64,000 nt of DNA, taken from positions 1-64,000 of the forward strand of contig NZ_FWZX01000001.1 of NCBI RefSeq assembly GCF_900177295.1, in the 5' to 3' direction. This document shows positions 9,904 to 18,894 of this stretch, one piece after another. Every line of letters begins with the position of its first letter. The stretch's first letter is position 1. The DNA comes from Tistlia consotensis USBA 355 (GTDB lineage: Bacteria > Pseudomonadota > Alphaproteobacteria > Kiloniellales > DSM-21159). The position numbers and the translations under genes were made by a program. The notes under the pieces were generated by a model. It had not been told where the DNA came from and made no database searches. It was given only the letters and a program-made list of their open reading frames with translations.

Positions 9904-10101
9904 CTCTTTCCCTTCCTTTCAGTCCTGGCGGCGAGCCGCCAGCAACCCATTTGATTGAATCGGTCTCTTTCGCTTGCCCGCCCGTCCCTCCGGACACGAC
10001 GCGATGCGGCGCCTGGACAAGGCAGCGCGCCGACGCTATTGACGGCGGCAATAAATGAAAATCCGATATCTGTTGCATAGGGTCATGAGAGAGGCTCATC
10101 A
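9904..10101. promoter_or_regulatory. Divergent regulatory region between porin and LysR genes
   Basis: A 198-bp intergenic region whose right half (about 10030-10090) is clearly AT-richer than its surroundings, with TTGACG at 10038-10043 facing the LysR gene. A divergent LysR promoter usually carries a T-N11-A operator. I cannot single out one site with certainty here. Confidence 0.4.
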
Positions 10102-11037
10102 ATGCGCCGCAGCGAGTTCGCCGACCTGACGGCCTTCGTCGCCGTCGCCGATCACCTGAGCTTCCGGGCCGCGGCGAAACAGCTCGGCGTCACTCCCTCG
10201 GCGCTCAGCCACACCATGCGCCAGCTCGAGGAGCGGCTCGGCATGCGCCTGCTGAACCGCACCACGCGCAGCGTCGCCGTCACCGACGCCGGCCACCGGC
10301 TGCTCGAGCGGCTGCGCCCGGCGATCAAGCAGATCTCCGGCGCGCTCGCCGACCTGGACGAGGAGCGTGACCGGCCCTTCGGGCGGCTGCGCATCAAGGC
10401 GAGCCACCTGTCGGCGGCGGCGGTCGTGGCACCGGTCTGGGCGCGCTTCCTGTCGACCTATCCCGACGTCCAGCTCGATCTCCACGTCGAGGACGGGCCG
10501 ACCGACATCGTCGCCAGGGGCTACGACGCCGGCATCGGCCGGCGCGACTGGGCCTCGGCGGACATGATCGCGGTCCGCGTCATGGGACCGATGAAGGTCG
10601 CGGTGGTCGGCGCGCCGAGCTACTTCGCCCGCCGGCGGGAGCCGCGCGCGCCGGAAGACCTGCAGCGCCACGTCTGCGTCCAGTACCGCTCGGTCGGCGA
10701 CGGCGGCGCCTTCGAGTGGCCCTTCGAGCGCAACGGCGTCTCCCGTCACATCCCGGTCGAGGGCCGGGTCATGGTCAACTGCCCGGCCCTGGCGGTCCGC
10801 GCCGCGGTCGACGGCCTGGGCATCGCCTACACGCTGGAGAGCCTGGCCGAGCCGGCGCTGCGCTCCGGCCAGGTGGTGCGCGTGCTGGAGGACTGGTCGC
10901 CCTGCTTCGAGGGCCTGTTCCTCTACTACCCCGGCCAGCGCCGCGTGCCGGCGGCCCTGCGCGCCTTCATCGACATGGTCACCGGCCGCGACTCGGCGAC
11001 CGAGGGCGACTCGCTCGGCAACCCCTTCGCGGCGTGA
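10102..11037 (+). CDS. LysR-family transcriptional regulator
   Basis: A 311-residue LysR-type regulator with an N-terminal winged helix-turn-helix (about 5-63: LTAFVAVADHLSFRAAAKQL, SALSHTMRQLEERL, LLNRTTRSVAVTDAG) and a LysR substrate-binding domain (about 90-295). The sequence places it in the large group with GRLRIKA after the linker helix. It is transcribed away from the porin gene and may regulate it and itself. The effector is unknown. A very stable hairpin follows the stop. Confidence 0.92.
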   Translation: MRRSEFADLTAFVAVADHLSFRAAAKQLGVTPSALSHTMRQLEERLGMRLLNRTTRSVAVTDAGHRLLERLRPAIKQISGALADLDEERDRPFGRLRIKASHLSAAAVVAPVWARFLSTYPDVQLDLHVEDGPTDIVARGYDAGIGRRDWASADMIAVRVMGPMKVAVVGAPSYFARRREPRAPEDLQRHVCVQYRSVGDGGAFEWPFERNGVSRHIPVEGRVMVNCPALAVRAAVDGLGIAYTLESLAEPALRSGQVVRVLEDWSPCFEGLFLYYPGQRRVPAALRAFIDMVTGRDSATEGDSLGNPFAA

Positions 11038-11072
11038 CCGTCCCCGGCCGGACACGGGCCGGCCGGGGACGG
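11038..11072. terminator. Shared hairpin between convergent LysR and DUF2336 genes
   Basis: A 14-bp perfect stem (11038-11051 with 11059-11072, loop of 7) begins at the base after the LysR stop and ends 16 nt before the stop of the convergent DUF2336 gene. It lacks a T-run but its position suggests a bidirectional terminator. Confidence 0.65.
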
Positions 11073-11088
11073 GCCGCGCGGCGCCGGC

Positions 11089-12240
11089 TCAGCCGCCGGT
11101 GCCGCCGGGGGTCGCGACCCTGAGCGCGAGCTGGCTGAGCACCGTCTCGAGCTCGGCCGGATAGACCTCGCGATAGCTGGCGACGACGCGCTGGATCAGC
11201 CGGTTGGCGAAGGCCTGCTCGGCGTCCTCGGGAATCCGGTCGCCTTCGGCGACGCCGAGGTCCCGGGCCACCTGGATGCCCAGTCGGACCGCGCCGAACA
11301 GCTCGGGAGCGAGGCCGGTGCGGCCGTAGAGCCGGCGCAGGCCGGTCAGGCCGCCCCGGTACATCACCGTCCGCGCGTTGGCCGTCGGCACGCCGGCGAG
11401 ACGGGCCATCGCCGCCTCGAACAGCTGCAGGTCGCCCTCCAGCAGGGCGCGCAGCACCAGGGTCGTGGTCAGGCGCCCCTCGGCGTGCAGCCGGCGGACC
11501 AGCTGCTCGACCTCCTCGATCCGGGGCTCGCGGCGGACCAGGCGGGTCAGGGCGCCCTCGCCACCCTGGCGCACGAAGCGCTCGATCAGCGAGCCGGGCA
11601 GGCCGTGTCGCTGGACCAGCAGGTCGCAGAGCTCCTGGGAGATCGTGCCGACCAGCCGCTGCTGCACGGCCAGCGGCAGGTACGGCCGCTCGACCAGGGC
11701 GCGGCCGAGCGTCTCGTCGGCGGCCGAAAGGTCGATGATCCGGTGCAGCGAGTCCTCACGGATCTCGGCCCCGGGGTTGGCCAGCAGGGTGGTGATCACC
11801 GGCGGCCGGCCGGTCTCGACCAGGGCGTGGGAGACGCCCGGCGAGACCCTGGGCCGGCCGGCGATGGCGAGCTGCTTGGCCAGCACGCCGTCGCGCACCA
11901 GCGCCAGCAGGTCGTCCTCGCCCAGCACCTCGGAGGCGCTGAGGATCGGCAGGGCGACCGCCTCGACGTCCTCGGCCAGGCGCCGCGCCATGCTCTGCGG
12001 CAGCAGCGGGCAGTCCTTGAGGCTGCGCGCGACCGCCTCGCGCACCGTCTGCTCCAGGTCCTGGGCCAGCACCTCGATGATGTCGTTCGCCAGCGCCCGC
12101 TCGGCCTCGGTCAGCGGCGCGGCGGCGATCAGCCGGCCGACGGCCTCCGCCGTGTCGCCGCGCGACTGCGGGCTGGGGTCGCGCAGCAGGCGCTCGACCT
12201 GCTCGCTGCTGAGCAGCGGCGTCGGCTTTGACTGGCTCAT
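11089..12240 (-). CDS. DUF2336 domain protein
   Basis: A 383-residue, all-alpha, Leu/Ala/Glu-rich protein. The pattern of short helical repeats with conserved LLxNPxAEI/IREDSL-type segments matches DUF2336, a family common in Rhodospirillales and Rhizobiales that is HEAT-like in appearance. No signal peptide, membrane helix or catalytic motif is visible. Start 12240 (MSQSKPTPLL) is chosen because family members begin close to such a helix; the frame opens 12 codons earlier. Function is unknown. Its promoter region is shared with the divergent M48 protease gene. Confidence 0.8.
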   Translation of the reverse strand: MSQSKPTPLLSSEQVERLLRDPSPQSRGDTAEAVGRLIAAAPLTEAERALANDIIEVLAQDLEQTVREAVARSLKDCPLLPQSMARRLAEDVEAVALPILSASEVLGEDDLLALVRDGVLAKQLAIAGRPRVSPGVSHALVETGRPPVITTLLANPGAEIREDSLHRIIDLSAADETLGRALVERPYLPLAVQQRLVGTISQELCDLLVQRHGLPGSLIERFVRQGGEGALTRLVRREPRIEEVEQLVRRLHAEGRLTTTLVLRALLEGDLQLFEAAMARLAGVPTANARTVMYRGGLTGLRRLYGRTGLAPELFGAVRLGIQVARDLGVAEGDRIPEDAEQAFANRLIQRVVASYREVYPAELETVLSQLALRVATPGGTGG

Positions 12241-12531
12241 GCGCGCACTCGAGCCCCCACGCTCGGCCGGAACCACCGGCCGCGCCGGCCGGCGATCCTA
12301 TACGGTGACGGGAAAATCTTACCGATGAGTTTAGCCTTTTCCGACAGGTACGCGCTTCCCGCAGCGAAGGGAAGGCGCGAGCCGGCCGGCCGCCGCCGGG
12401 CTTGCCGAAGCGGCCCCGCCCGCCCAGACTTTTCGGCCGGGTCGGCCGCCGGCGGCAGAACCATGCGACAGAACCATCCGGCGGCGGCCCGCGTTGCAGG
12501 GACGGACGCGAGCCAGAGGAGAAGCCGGACG

Positions 12532-13329
12532 ATGGGAGCGCGCATGACCGAGACCCCCGAGCCGATGGGACGCCTGGCGAAGGGCCTGGCTGCCGCGGCC
12601 CTCTTCGCCCTCGCCGCCACGACCTCCGGCTGCACGCAGAACCAGGCGCTCGGCCGCGACCAGCTGATCCTGGTCTCGAACGACCAGCTGGCGACCCTGG
12701 CCGACGGCACCTGGCAGCGCACGCTGCAGCAGCAGGGCGTCGTCCACGACGCAGACTACGACGCGCAGCTGGACCGGGTCGCGGGACGGATCGTCACCGC
12801 CGCCGGGCGCGGCGGCGAGACCTGGAACTTCGCCGTCATCCACGACGACTCGCTGAACGCCTTCGCCCTGCCGGGCAACAAGATCGGCGTCAACAGCGGC
12901 ATGATGAAGTTCGTCCAGAACGACGACCAGCTGGCCGCGGTGATCGGCCACGAGGTCGGCCACGTCATGGCCAGGCACTCGGCCGAGCGCTACTCCCAGC
13001 AGCTGCTCGGCCAGGTCGGGCTCGATCTGGCGAACGCCGCCCTGGCGGCGAACAACACGCCGATGGCCGACCAGATCGCCGCGGTGCTCGGCGCCGGCGT
13101 CAACTACGGCGTGATCCTGCCCTTCTCGCGCAAGCAGGAGCTGGAGGCCGACACCCTGGGCCTGCAGTACATGGCGCGCGCCGGCTACGACCCGCACCAG
13201 GCGGTCGACTTCTGGCGGCGCATGATGGCGCAGTCCAACGGCCAGCCGCCGGAGTTCATGTCGACCCACCCGAGCGACCAGGCGCGCATCGCCAACCTGC
13301 AGGCCCAGATCCGGCGGATGGGGCTGTAG
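12532..13329 (+). CDS. M48-family zinc metalloprotease, lipoprotein
   Basis: A 265-residue periplasmic peptidase. The N-terminus is a lipoprotein signal with Cys34 in the lipobox TTSGC. The M48 catalytic motif HEVGH lies at 140-144 and a downstream ELEAD around residue 205 supplies the third zinc ligand. The terminal THPSDQAR is typical of the Oma1/LoiP-like subgroup. Such proteases degrade misfolded envelope proteins. The ATG at 12532 is chosen because of a GAGGAG Shine-Dalgarno at 12515-12520; a second in-frame ATG lies at 12544. The gene is monocistronic and convergent with the GFA gene. Confidence 0.9.
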   Translation: MGARMTETPEPMGRLAKGLAAAALFALAATTSGCTQNQALGRDQLILVSNDQLATLADGTWQRTLQQQGVVHDADYDAQLDRVAGRIVTAAGRGGETWNFAVIHDDSLNAFALPGNKIGVNSGMMKFVQNDDQLAAVIGHEVGHVMARHSAERYSQQLLGQVGLDLANAALAANNTPMADQIAAVLGAGVNYGVILPFSRKQELEADTLGLQYMARAGYDPHQAVDFWRRMMAQSNGQPPEFMSTHPSDQARIANLQAQIRRMGL

Positions 13330-13352
13330 AGCCGGCCGCCGGGTCCAACGCC

Positions 13353-13706
13353 TCAGAGCTTGTTCCTGCCGTCGAACTCGATGACCGGCAGGCCGGAGAG
13401 GTCGATGTCGTCGAGGCAGCGCGCGTTGATCGCCACGGTCCGGACGCCGTCGGGGCGGATGCCGCGGGCGAAGGACTCCTGGCCGCAGGTCCGGCAGAAC
13501 AGGTGGTGGATGACCTTGCGGTTGAACAGGTAGTCGACCAGCGCGGCCTCGCCCTGCAGCAGCCGGAAGGCCTCCTCCGGTGCGAAGGCCATCAGCGTGC
13601 CGCGCTTGGCGCAGAACGAGCAGTTGCAGGAAACCAGCCGCTCGAGCTCCAGCTCGACCTCGTAGCGCACGGCGCCGCAATGGCAGCCGCCGGTGTAGGT
13701 GGTCAT
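13353..13706 (-). CDS. GFA (glutathione-dependent formaldehyde-activating-like) zinc-fold protein
   Basis: A 117-residue protein with the GFA/CENP-V Cys pattern: GGCHCGAVRY near the N-terminus, CNCSFCAKRG at about 27-36, and FCRTCG in the second half, together binding zinc. The name derives from glutathione-dependent formaldehyde-activating enzyme, but most family members have no proven activity. The ATG at 13706 gives the family's usual MTTYTGGCHCG start; the longer open frame upstream is not conserved. It is divergent from ridA. Confidence 0.9.
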   Translation of the reverse strand: MTTYTGGCHCGAVRYEVELELERLVSCNCSFCAKRGTLMAFAPEEAFRLLQGEAALVDYLFNRKVIHHLFCRTCGQESFARGIRPDGVRTVAINARCLDDIDLSGLPVIEFDGRNKL

Positions 13707-13915
13707 GGCGCTTCCTTCCGGCCTGACGGACAGCGAGACTTTGCCACCTTGCCGGGCGCGCGAGAAGCGGCCGGGCGCGCGGGTCGGACCGGACCTGTCG
13801 CAATCGGGCTGGTTCGGGCCGGACGGCTTCGCTATCGTCCGCGCCGCGTGGGCCGAGGGCCCGGGCATCCCGACAGAAGACGAACGCGACAGCGCAGGCG
13901 AGAAGGAGACCAGCC

Positions 13916-14383
13916 ATGGCCGGCAAGATCGACGCGAAGCTCAAGGAACTCGGCATCGACCTCAAGGAGCCGGCCGCGCCGGTCGCCAACTACGTCGGCT
14001 ACGTGATCTCCGGCAACCTGGTCTTCGTCTCGGGCCAGGTCACGCTCGAGGACGGCCAGCTGAAGTACCTCGGCAAGGTTGGCGCTGACCTGTCGGTCGA
14101 GGACGGCCAGAAGGCGGCGCGGCTCTGCGCCATCAACATCGTCGCCCAGCTCAAGGCGGCCTGCGGCGGCGACCTCGACCGGGTCAAGCGCATCGTGCGC
14201 CTGGGCGGCTTCGTCAACTCGACTCCCGACTTCACCCAGCAGCCCGAGGTCGTCAACGGCGCCAGCGACCTGATGGTCGAGGTCTTCGGCGACGCCGGCC
14301 GCCACTGCCGCGCCGCCGTCTCGGCCGGCGCCCTGCCGCGCAACGTCGCCGTCGAGGTCGACTGCATCGCCGAGATCGGCTGA
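13916..14383 (+). CDS. RidA (YjgF/YER057c/UK114) family protein
   Basis: A 155-residue protein of the RidA superfamily, whose prototype hydrolyses reactive enamine/imine intermediates from PLP enzymes. The family landmarks NLVFVSGQV (about 39-47), LGGFVNSTPDF and the C-terminal ALPRNVAVEVD are present. It belongs to the longer subgroup (about 150 residues, against about 125 for RidA) common in alphaproteobacteria. A GAGAAGGAG Shine-Dalgarno precedes the ATG. It is followed by a pair of inverted REP-like repeats. Confidence 0.9.
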   Translation: MAGKIDAKLKELGIDLKEPAAPVANYVGYVISGNLVFVSGQVTLEDGQLKYLGKVGADLSVEDGQKAARLCAINIVAQLKAACGGDLDRVKRIVRLGGFVNSTPDFTQQPEVVNGASDLMVEVFGDAGRHCRAAVSAGALPRNVAVEVDCIAEIG

Positions 14384-14398
14384 GGGCGTGCCGGGTGG

Positions 14399-14430
14399 GC
14401 TTCACCCTTCGACAGGCTCAGGATGAAGCC
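14399..14430. repeat. REP-like interspersed repeat, copy A
   Basis: A 31-32 bp element of the type CTTCGACA(A/G)GCTCAGGATG flanked by short GCTTCA/TGAAGC ends. Four near-identical copies and one diverged relative occur in this window. This copy lies 16 nt after the ridA stop, in the opposite orientation to copy B, so A and B can pair as a long stem. Confidence 0.75.
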
Positions 14431-14463
14431 CATCGTGGCCGACTGAACCGCCAGCGCCCTTCC

Positions 14464-14494
14464 GCTTCGTCCTGAGCTTGTCGAAGGGCGGAGC
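14464..14494. repeat. REP-like interspersed repeat, copy B (inverted relative to A)
   Basis: Inverted copy of the element at 14399-14430 (core CCTGAGCTTGTCGAAGG), diverged at a few positions. The A/B pair forms an imperfect stem with a 33-nt loop between ridA and the glutamine synthetase gene and could terminate ridA transcription. Confidence 0.7.
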
Positions 14495-14585
14495 GGACCT
14501 GGGCCCGGGCGGCGCCATGCCGCCCCGCCCCCGGCTACCGTCCCCCTTGACCGTTTCGTGACGCCCGGCTCAACTGTCGGCCATC

Positions 14586-15977
14586 ATGCCAGACAGCGAA
14601 CCTGCTCCTGCCGCCGACCTGCTGCGCGAGGCCGAGGCCTTCGTCGCCAAGCATCCCGAGATCGAGGCCTTCGAGACGCTCTTCGCCGACCTCTCCGGGG
14701 TCGTGCGCGGCAAGCGCTATCCGATCGAGGACCTGAAGAAGGTGGCCAAGGGCGGCCTGACCTTCCCGGCCTCGGTGTTCCTGCTCGACACCCAGGGCAT
14801 GAGCCACGACCCGGGCGGCAAGGGCTTCTCCGACGGCGATCCCGACGTCTTCGCCCGGATGATCCCGGAGACCCTGGACCCGGTGCCCTGGTCCTCGATG
14901 CCGCTCGCCCAGTGCCTGCTGCAGTTCGACCGCGGCCCCGGCCGGCCGCTCGAGCTGGACCCCCGCTACATCCTGAAGCGCTGCGTCGACCGCCTGCACG
15001 ACCTCGGCCTCCGGCCGGTCGTCGCCTTCGAGCTGGAGTTCTACCTGGTCGACAAGGAGCGCACCGCCGAGCGCGGGCCGCAGCCGCCGATCAACCCGCT
15101 GACCCGCCAGCGCGAGGCGGCGACCCAGGTCTACGGCATGGACGTCATCGACGCCTACGGCACGATCCTGCAGGAGATCGTCGAGGCCTGCATGATCCAG
15201 GGCGTGCCGACCGGCGCGATCACCGCCGAGTACGCGCCCGGCCAGTTCGAGATCAACCTGCGCCACGTCGACGATCCCGTCGGCGCCGCCGACGACTGCA
15301 TCCTGTTCAAGCGCGCGGTGCGCGGCGTCGCGCGCAAGCACGACCTGCAGGCGACCTTCATGGCCAAGCCCTATCCGGAGCGCGCCGGCTCGGGCCTGCA
15401 TCTCCACGTCAGCCTGCTCGACAGGGACGGCCGCAACGTCTTCGACGGCACGCTGGACGGCGGCGAAGACCTCGCCAGCCCGACCCTGCGCCACGCCATC
15501 GGCGGCGTGCTCGCGACCCTGCCCGACGCGATGGCGATCCTGGCGCCCAACGTCAACTCGTTCCGCCGCTTCGAGCCGAACATCTTCGTGCCGATCAACC
15601 GCTCCTGGGGCTTCGAGAACCGCTCGGTGGCGCTGCGCGTGCCGATCGGCGACGGGCCTTCGCGGCGCATCGAGCACCGGGTCGCCGGCGCCGACGCCAA
15701 TCCCTACCTGGCGCTCGCCAGCTTCCTCGCCGGCATCCACCACGGCATCGTCAACGAGATCGATCCGGGCCCGCCGACCGAGGGCAACGCCGGCACCGCC
15801 TTCGACCCGGCGCTGCCGATGCGCCCGCGCCGGGCGATCGAGACCCTGGCCCAGTCGAAGGTCATGGACGACTACCTGGGCGCCGGCTACCCGACGCTCT
15901 ACGCCGCCTGCAAGGAGGCCGAGTACGACGAGTTCGACTGGCTGATCTCGCCCCAGGAGTACGAGTGGTACCTCTAG
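14586..15977 (+). CDS. Glutamine synthetase family protein (gamma-glutamylpolyamine synthetase-like)
   Basis: A 463-residue enzyme of the type I glutamine synthetase fold. An N-terminal beta-grasp domain (about 20-110, with DLSGVVRGKR) is followed by the catalytic domain with FELEFYL metal ligands, EYAPGQFEINL, SGLHLHVSL and the nucleotide/ammonia region RIEHRVAGADANPYL. Proteins with these signatures and this length usually belong to the PuuA/GlnA-like group that ligates glutamate to amines such as putrescine or ethanolamine, not housekeeping GlnA. No polyamine genes lie beside it, so the substrate is open. The ATG at 14586 is preferred. Confidence 0.88.
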   Translation: MPDSEPAPAADLLREAEAFVAKHPEIEAFETLFADLSGVVRGKRYPIEDLKKVAKGGLTFPASVFLLDTQGMSHDPGGKGFSDGDPDVFARMIPETLDPVPWSSMPLAQCLLQFDRGPGRPLELDPRYILKRCVDRLHDLGLRPVVAFELEFYLVDKERTAERGPQPPINPLTRQREAATQVYGMDVIDAYGTILQEIVEACMIQGVPTGAITAEYAPGQFEINLRHVDDPVGAADDCILFKRAVRGVARKHDLQATFMAKPYPERAGSGLHLHVSLLDRDGRNVFDGTLDGGEDLASPTLRHAIGGVLATLPDAMAILAPNVNSFRRFEPNIFVPINRSWGFENRSVALRVPIGDGPSRRIEHRVAGADANPYLALASFLAGIHHGIVNEIDPGPPTEGNAGTAFDPALPMRPRRAIETLAQSKVMDDYLGAGYPTLYAACKEAEYDEFDWLISPQEYEWYL

Positions 15978-16178
15978 GGATCGCGCTCGCGGCGCTCTCC
16001 CGACGAGCCCGGCGATCGGGCATCGCTCCCGGTCGCGTCGCCGCCGACGCCTGAACCGCGCGCCTTTCCGGCCCGACTGTACTATCGGTGCACTTCCGCG
16101 ACAGCGGCGGCCTCACCAGCTATCCTGGCCTGGCGGCACGCCTCGACGACCCCATTCGGGAGCGGAAGGACGCAATCG

Positions 16179-16805
16179 ATGATCCGAAGACCCTTGCTGG
16201 CGGCGGGCCTGGCCCTGCTCGCCGCCCTCTTGATCGCGCCGCGCGCGACGCTCGCCGACGACCCGGCGCCGCCGACGGTGGCGACGGTCGCGGCCCTGGA
16301 AGGCCAGGCCTTCCTGCTGCGCCAGGGCCGCCAGATTCCGATGAAGCACGGCATGGCGGTCGCCGACGGCGACGAGGTGCTGACCTTCCCCGACGGCCGC
16401 GTGCGCCTGCGCTTCACCGACGGCGCGCTGGTCACCTTCGGCCCCGACAGCCGCTGCGAGGTGCGGTTCCATCGCCGCGACGCCGAGCACCCGGGCCAGT
16501 TCCTGCAGCTGGTCGAAGGCATCCTGCGCCTGCTGACCGACCAGAGCGGGCCGGACCGCCTGGAAGTGCGCACCCGCTCGGCCATCGCCGTGCCGCGCGG
16601 CACCGACTGGATCGTCGAGCGCAAGCCCGGCTCGACCGCGGTCTTCGTCGCCAGCGGCGAGGTCGCCGTCAGCGGCGCCGGCGAGACCGTCACGCTCGAC
16701 GCCGGCGAGGGCACCGACGTGCCCGACGGCCAGCCGCCGAGCCCGGCGAAGCGCTGGGGCAAGGACCGCGTGGACGATGCCCTCGCGCGCACCCGCCTGC
16801 CCTGA
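16179..16805 (+). CDS. FecR-domain periplasmic protein
   Basis: A 208-residue protein with a Sec signal peptide (about 1-26) and a FecR domain (about 38-185), seen in VATVAALEGQAFL, DGDEVLTFPDGRVRLRFTDG, RTRSAIAVPRGTDWIV and FVASGEVAV. Stand-alone FecR-domain proteins without an ECF sigma factor often sit beside CHASE2-cyclase genes. Here the next gene overlaps this one by 29 nt in another frame, implying coupled expression and perhaps periplasmic interaction between FecR and CHASE2. Confidence 0.88.
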   Translation: MIRRPLLAAGLALLAALLIAPRATLADDPAPPTVATVAALEGQAFLLRQGRQIPMKHGMAVADGDEVLTFPDGRVRLRFTDGALVTFGPDSRCEVRFHRRDAEHPGQFLQLVEGILRLLTDQSGPDRLEVRTRSAIAVPRGTDWIVERKPGSTAVFVASGEVAVSGAGETVTLDAGEGTDVPDGQPPSPAKRWGKDRVDDALARTRLP

Positions 16806-18894
16806 CCCGGCCGGCGCCGCGCCGCGCGGACCCGGCCCGAAGCAGCGTCCGGGAGAGCGGCCCGGGGACCGCCGCCGGCGGCGCCTGGCGGTGCTGGCCG
16901 GCGGCCTGCTGGTCGCGCTGGTCGCCACCGGCGGCACCTGGCTGGTCGGGCACAGCGGTCTTTCGGCCCTGGAGGCCCAGACCCTGGACTGGCGCTTCCG
17001 GCTGCGCGGCCCGATCCCGCCGGCGCCGCAGATCGCCGTGGTCACGCTGGACGAGCGGAGCCTGGGCGCGGCCGGCGGCTGGCCGCCGCGCCGCGGCGCG
17101 CTGGCCGAGGCGGTCGAGCGGCTGCACGCCGCCGGCGCCAAGGCGATCCTGCTCGACCTGCTGCTCGAGCAGCCCGAGACGACGCTGCCGGAGGGCATGA
17201 AGGCGCAGCTGTCGGCGCTGCGCCGCCTGCTGCCCGACGGCTCGCCGGGCGCCGCGGCACTCGACCGCCTGACGGCGACGAGCGAGGGCGACCAGCGGCT
17301 GCGCCGGGCGATCGCCGCGGCCGGCGACGTCGTGCTGCCCTTCGCGCTGTCCTTCGACCGGAGCGGCCGGTCCGCCGCGCCCGGCGGGGCGCTGCGCGAC
17401 CGGGCGGTCGCCCGGCTGTCCGGCCTCTCGGGCGACCAGCCGGCCGCGCTGTCGCTGCACCCGGGCCGCCTCACCCTGCCCGAGCCGTCGCTGCTCGCCG
17501 CCGCCGCCGGCCTGGGCCACGCCCTGGTGCTGCTGAGCGGCGACGGCCGGCCGCGCCGCCAGCTCGCGGCGCTCGGCATCGACGGCGAGTTCTACCTTTC
17601 GGCGGCGCTGGAGGCGGTACGGCTGTTCGAGGGCGGCGGTCCCGCCGAGATCGACTTCGGCCGCGGCATCCTGCTCGACGGGCGCACGATCCCGACCGAC
17701 CGCCAGCTCGGGGTCCTGGTCAACCACACCGGTGCCGACTACCCGGCCTGGTCCTTCGCCGACCTGCTGGCCGGCAAGGTCCCGGACGCCGCCTTCGCCG
17801 GCCGGCTGGTCGTGGTCGGCGCCTCGGCGGCGGTCGCCGGGCGCGGCTTCGCGACCCCCTACGCCGCCAACGAGCCCGGCCACCTGCTGCAGGCGGCGAT
17901 CATCGACGACGCCCTGACCGGTCGCTTCCTGAAGCGCGGGCCGCTGGTCGTCGGGCTCGACCTCGTGCTCGCCCTGGCCGGCGGCCTGCTCGCCCTCGCC
18001 GCCGGCCTCGCCCTGCGCCCGACCCTGGCGCTGCCGGCCGTGCTGCTGCTGCTCCTGGCCGGCTTCGGCGCCGCCTACCTGCTGCTGGTCGAGGAGCGGC
18101 TGTGGCTCGGCGTCCTGGTGCCCTCGGCGGCGGTGCTGGCCGGCGGCGTCTGGGGCGCCACGGTCCAGGCCCTGGCCGAGCTGGCCCGGCGCCGGCGCGT
18201 CGAGCGCGAGCGTGCCAACCTGTCGCGCTACTTCTCGCCGTCGCTGGTCGAGACCCTGGCCGGGCGGCCCGACGGGCCGATCGCCCGGCAACAGGACGCG
18301 GCCGTGCTGTTCGTCGACCTGGTCGGCTTCACGGCGCGGGCCGAGGCCCTGCCGCCGGAACGCTCGCTGGCCGAGCTGCGCCGCTTCCACGGCCTGGTCG
18401 AGGAGGCGGTCTTCGCCGAGGACGGCACGCTCGACAAGTTCCTCGGCGACGGCGCGCTCGCGACCTTCGGCGTGCCCGACCCGCGCGACGACGACGCCGC
18501 CCACGCCCTGGCCGCCGCCCGGCGCATCGCCGAGGCCGCCGCCGCCTGGCGCGCCGAGGACCCGGAGGCGCCGGCCGTCGCGGTCGGCGTCCACCACGGC
18601 CGCCTGTTCCTCGGCGACGTCGGCGGCCGGCGGCGCTTCGAGTTCACGGTGATCGGCGACACGGTCAATGTCGCCAGCCGGCTGGAGGGCCTGTCCCGGA
18701 AGGTCGGCGCGGTGATCCTGGCCTCCGATGCCTGCGTCGCCCGGGCCCGCGCCGCCGGCCCCGCCGGGACGGCGGCGACCGAGGGTTTCGAGGCGCTGGC
18801 GCCGCAGCCGCTGCGCGGCCGTGCCGAGCCGGTCGCGCTCTGGGCCTGGGGACGAGTCCAGGGCGCCGCGGCCGGCGCAACAGCCTCGACATAA
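16777..18894 (+). CDS. CHASE2-domain adenylate/guanylate cyclase
   Basis: A 705-residue membrane sensor. After a basic N-terminus comes one transmembrane helix (about 38-56), an extracytoplasmic CHASE2 domain (about 60-370), then three clustered helices (about 385-465), and a class III nucleotide cyclase domain (about 505-680). The cyclase shows AVLFVDLVGFT with the metal-binding Asp, DKFLGDGALATFG with the second Asp, and VIGDTVNVASRLE. It should convert ATP (or GTP) to a cyclic nucleotide in response to a periplasmic signal. Its start lies inside the FecR gene. Substrate specificity cannot be decided by eye. Confidence 0.93.
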   Translation: MPSRAPACPDPAGAAPRGPGPKQRPGERPGDRRRRRLAVLAGGLLVALVATGGTWLVGHSGLSALEAQTLDWRFRLRGPIPPAPQIAVVTLDERSLGAAGGWPPRRGALAEAVERLHAAGAKAILLDLLLEQPETTLPEGMKAQLSALRRLLPDGSPGAAALDRLTATSEGDQRLRRAIAAAGDVVLPFALSFDRSGRSAAPGGALRDRAVARLSGLSGDQPAALSLHPGRLTLPEPSLLAAAAGLGHALVLLSGDGRPRRQLAALGIDGEFYLSAALEAVRLFEGGGPAEIDFGRGILLDGRTIPTDRQLGVLVNHTGADYPAWSFADLLAGKVPDAAFAGRLVVVGASAAVAGRGFATPYAANEPGHLLQAAIIDDALTGRFLKRGPLVVGLDLVLALAGGLLALAAGLALRPTLALPAVLLLLLAGFGAAYLLLVEERLWLGVLVPSAAVLAGGVWGATVQALAELARRRRVERERANLSRYFSPSLVETLAGRPDGPIARQQDAAVLFVDLVGFTARAEALPPERSLAELRRFHGLVEEAVFAEDGTLDKFLGDGALATFGVPDPRDDDAAHALAAARRIAEAAAAWRAEDPEAPAVAVGVHHGRLFLGDVGGRRRFEFTVIGDTVNVASRLEGLSRKVGAVILASDACVARARAAGPAGTAATEGFEALAPQPLRGRAEPVALWAWGRVQGAAAGATAST

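Noticed and set aside
14586-15977. Housekeeping glutamine synthetase GlnA
   Set aside because: The catalytic stretches and about 460-residue length fit the amine-ligating group better; the adenylylation-site region typical of GlnA is not recognised, and no glnB neighbour exists.
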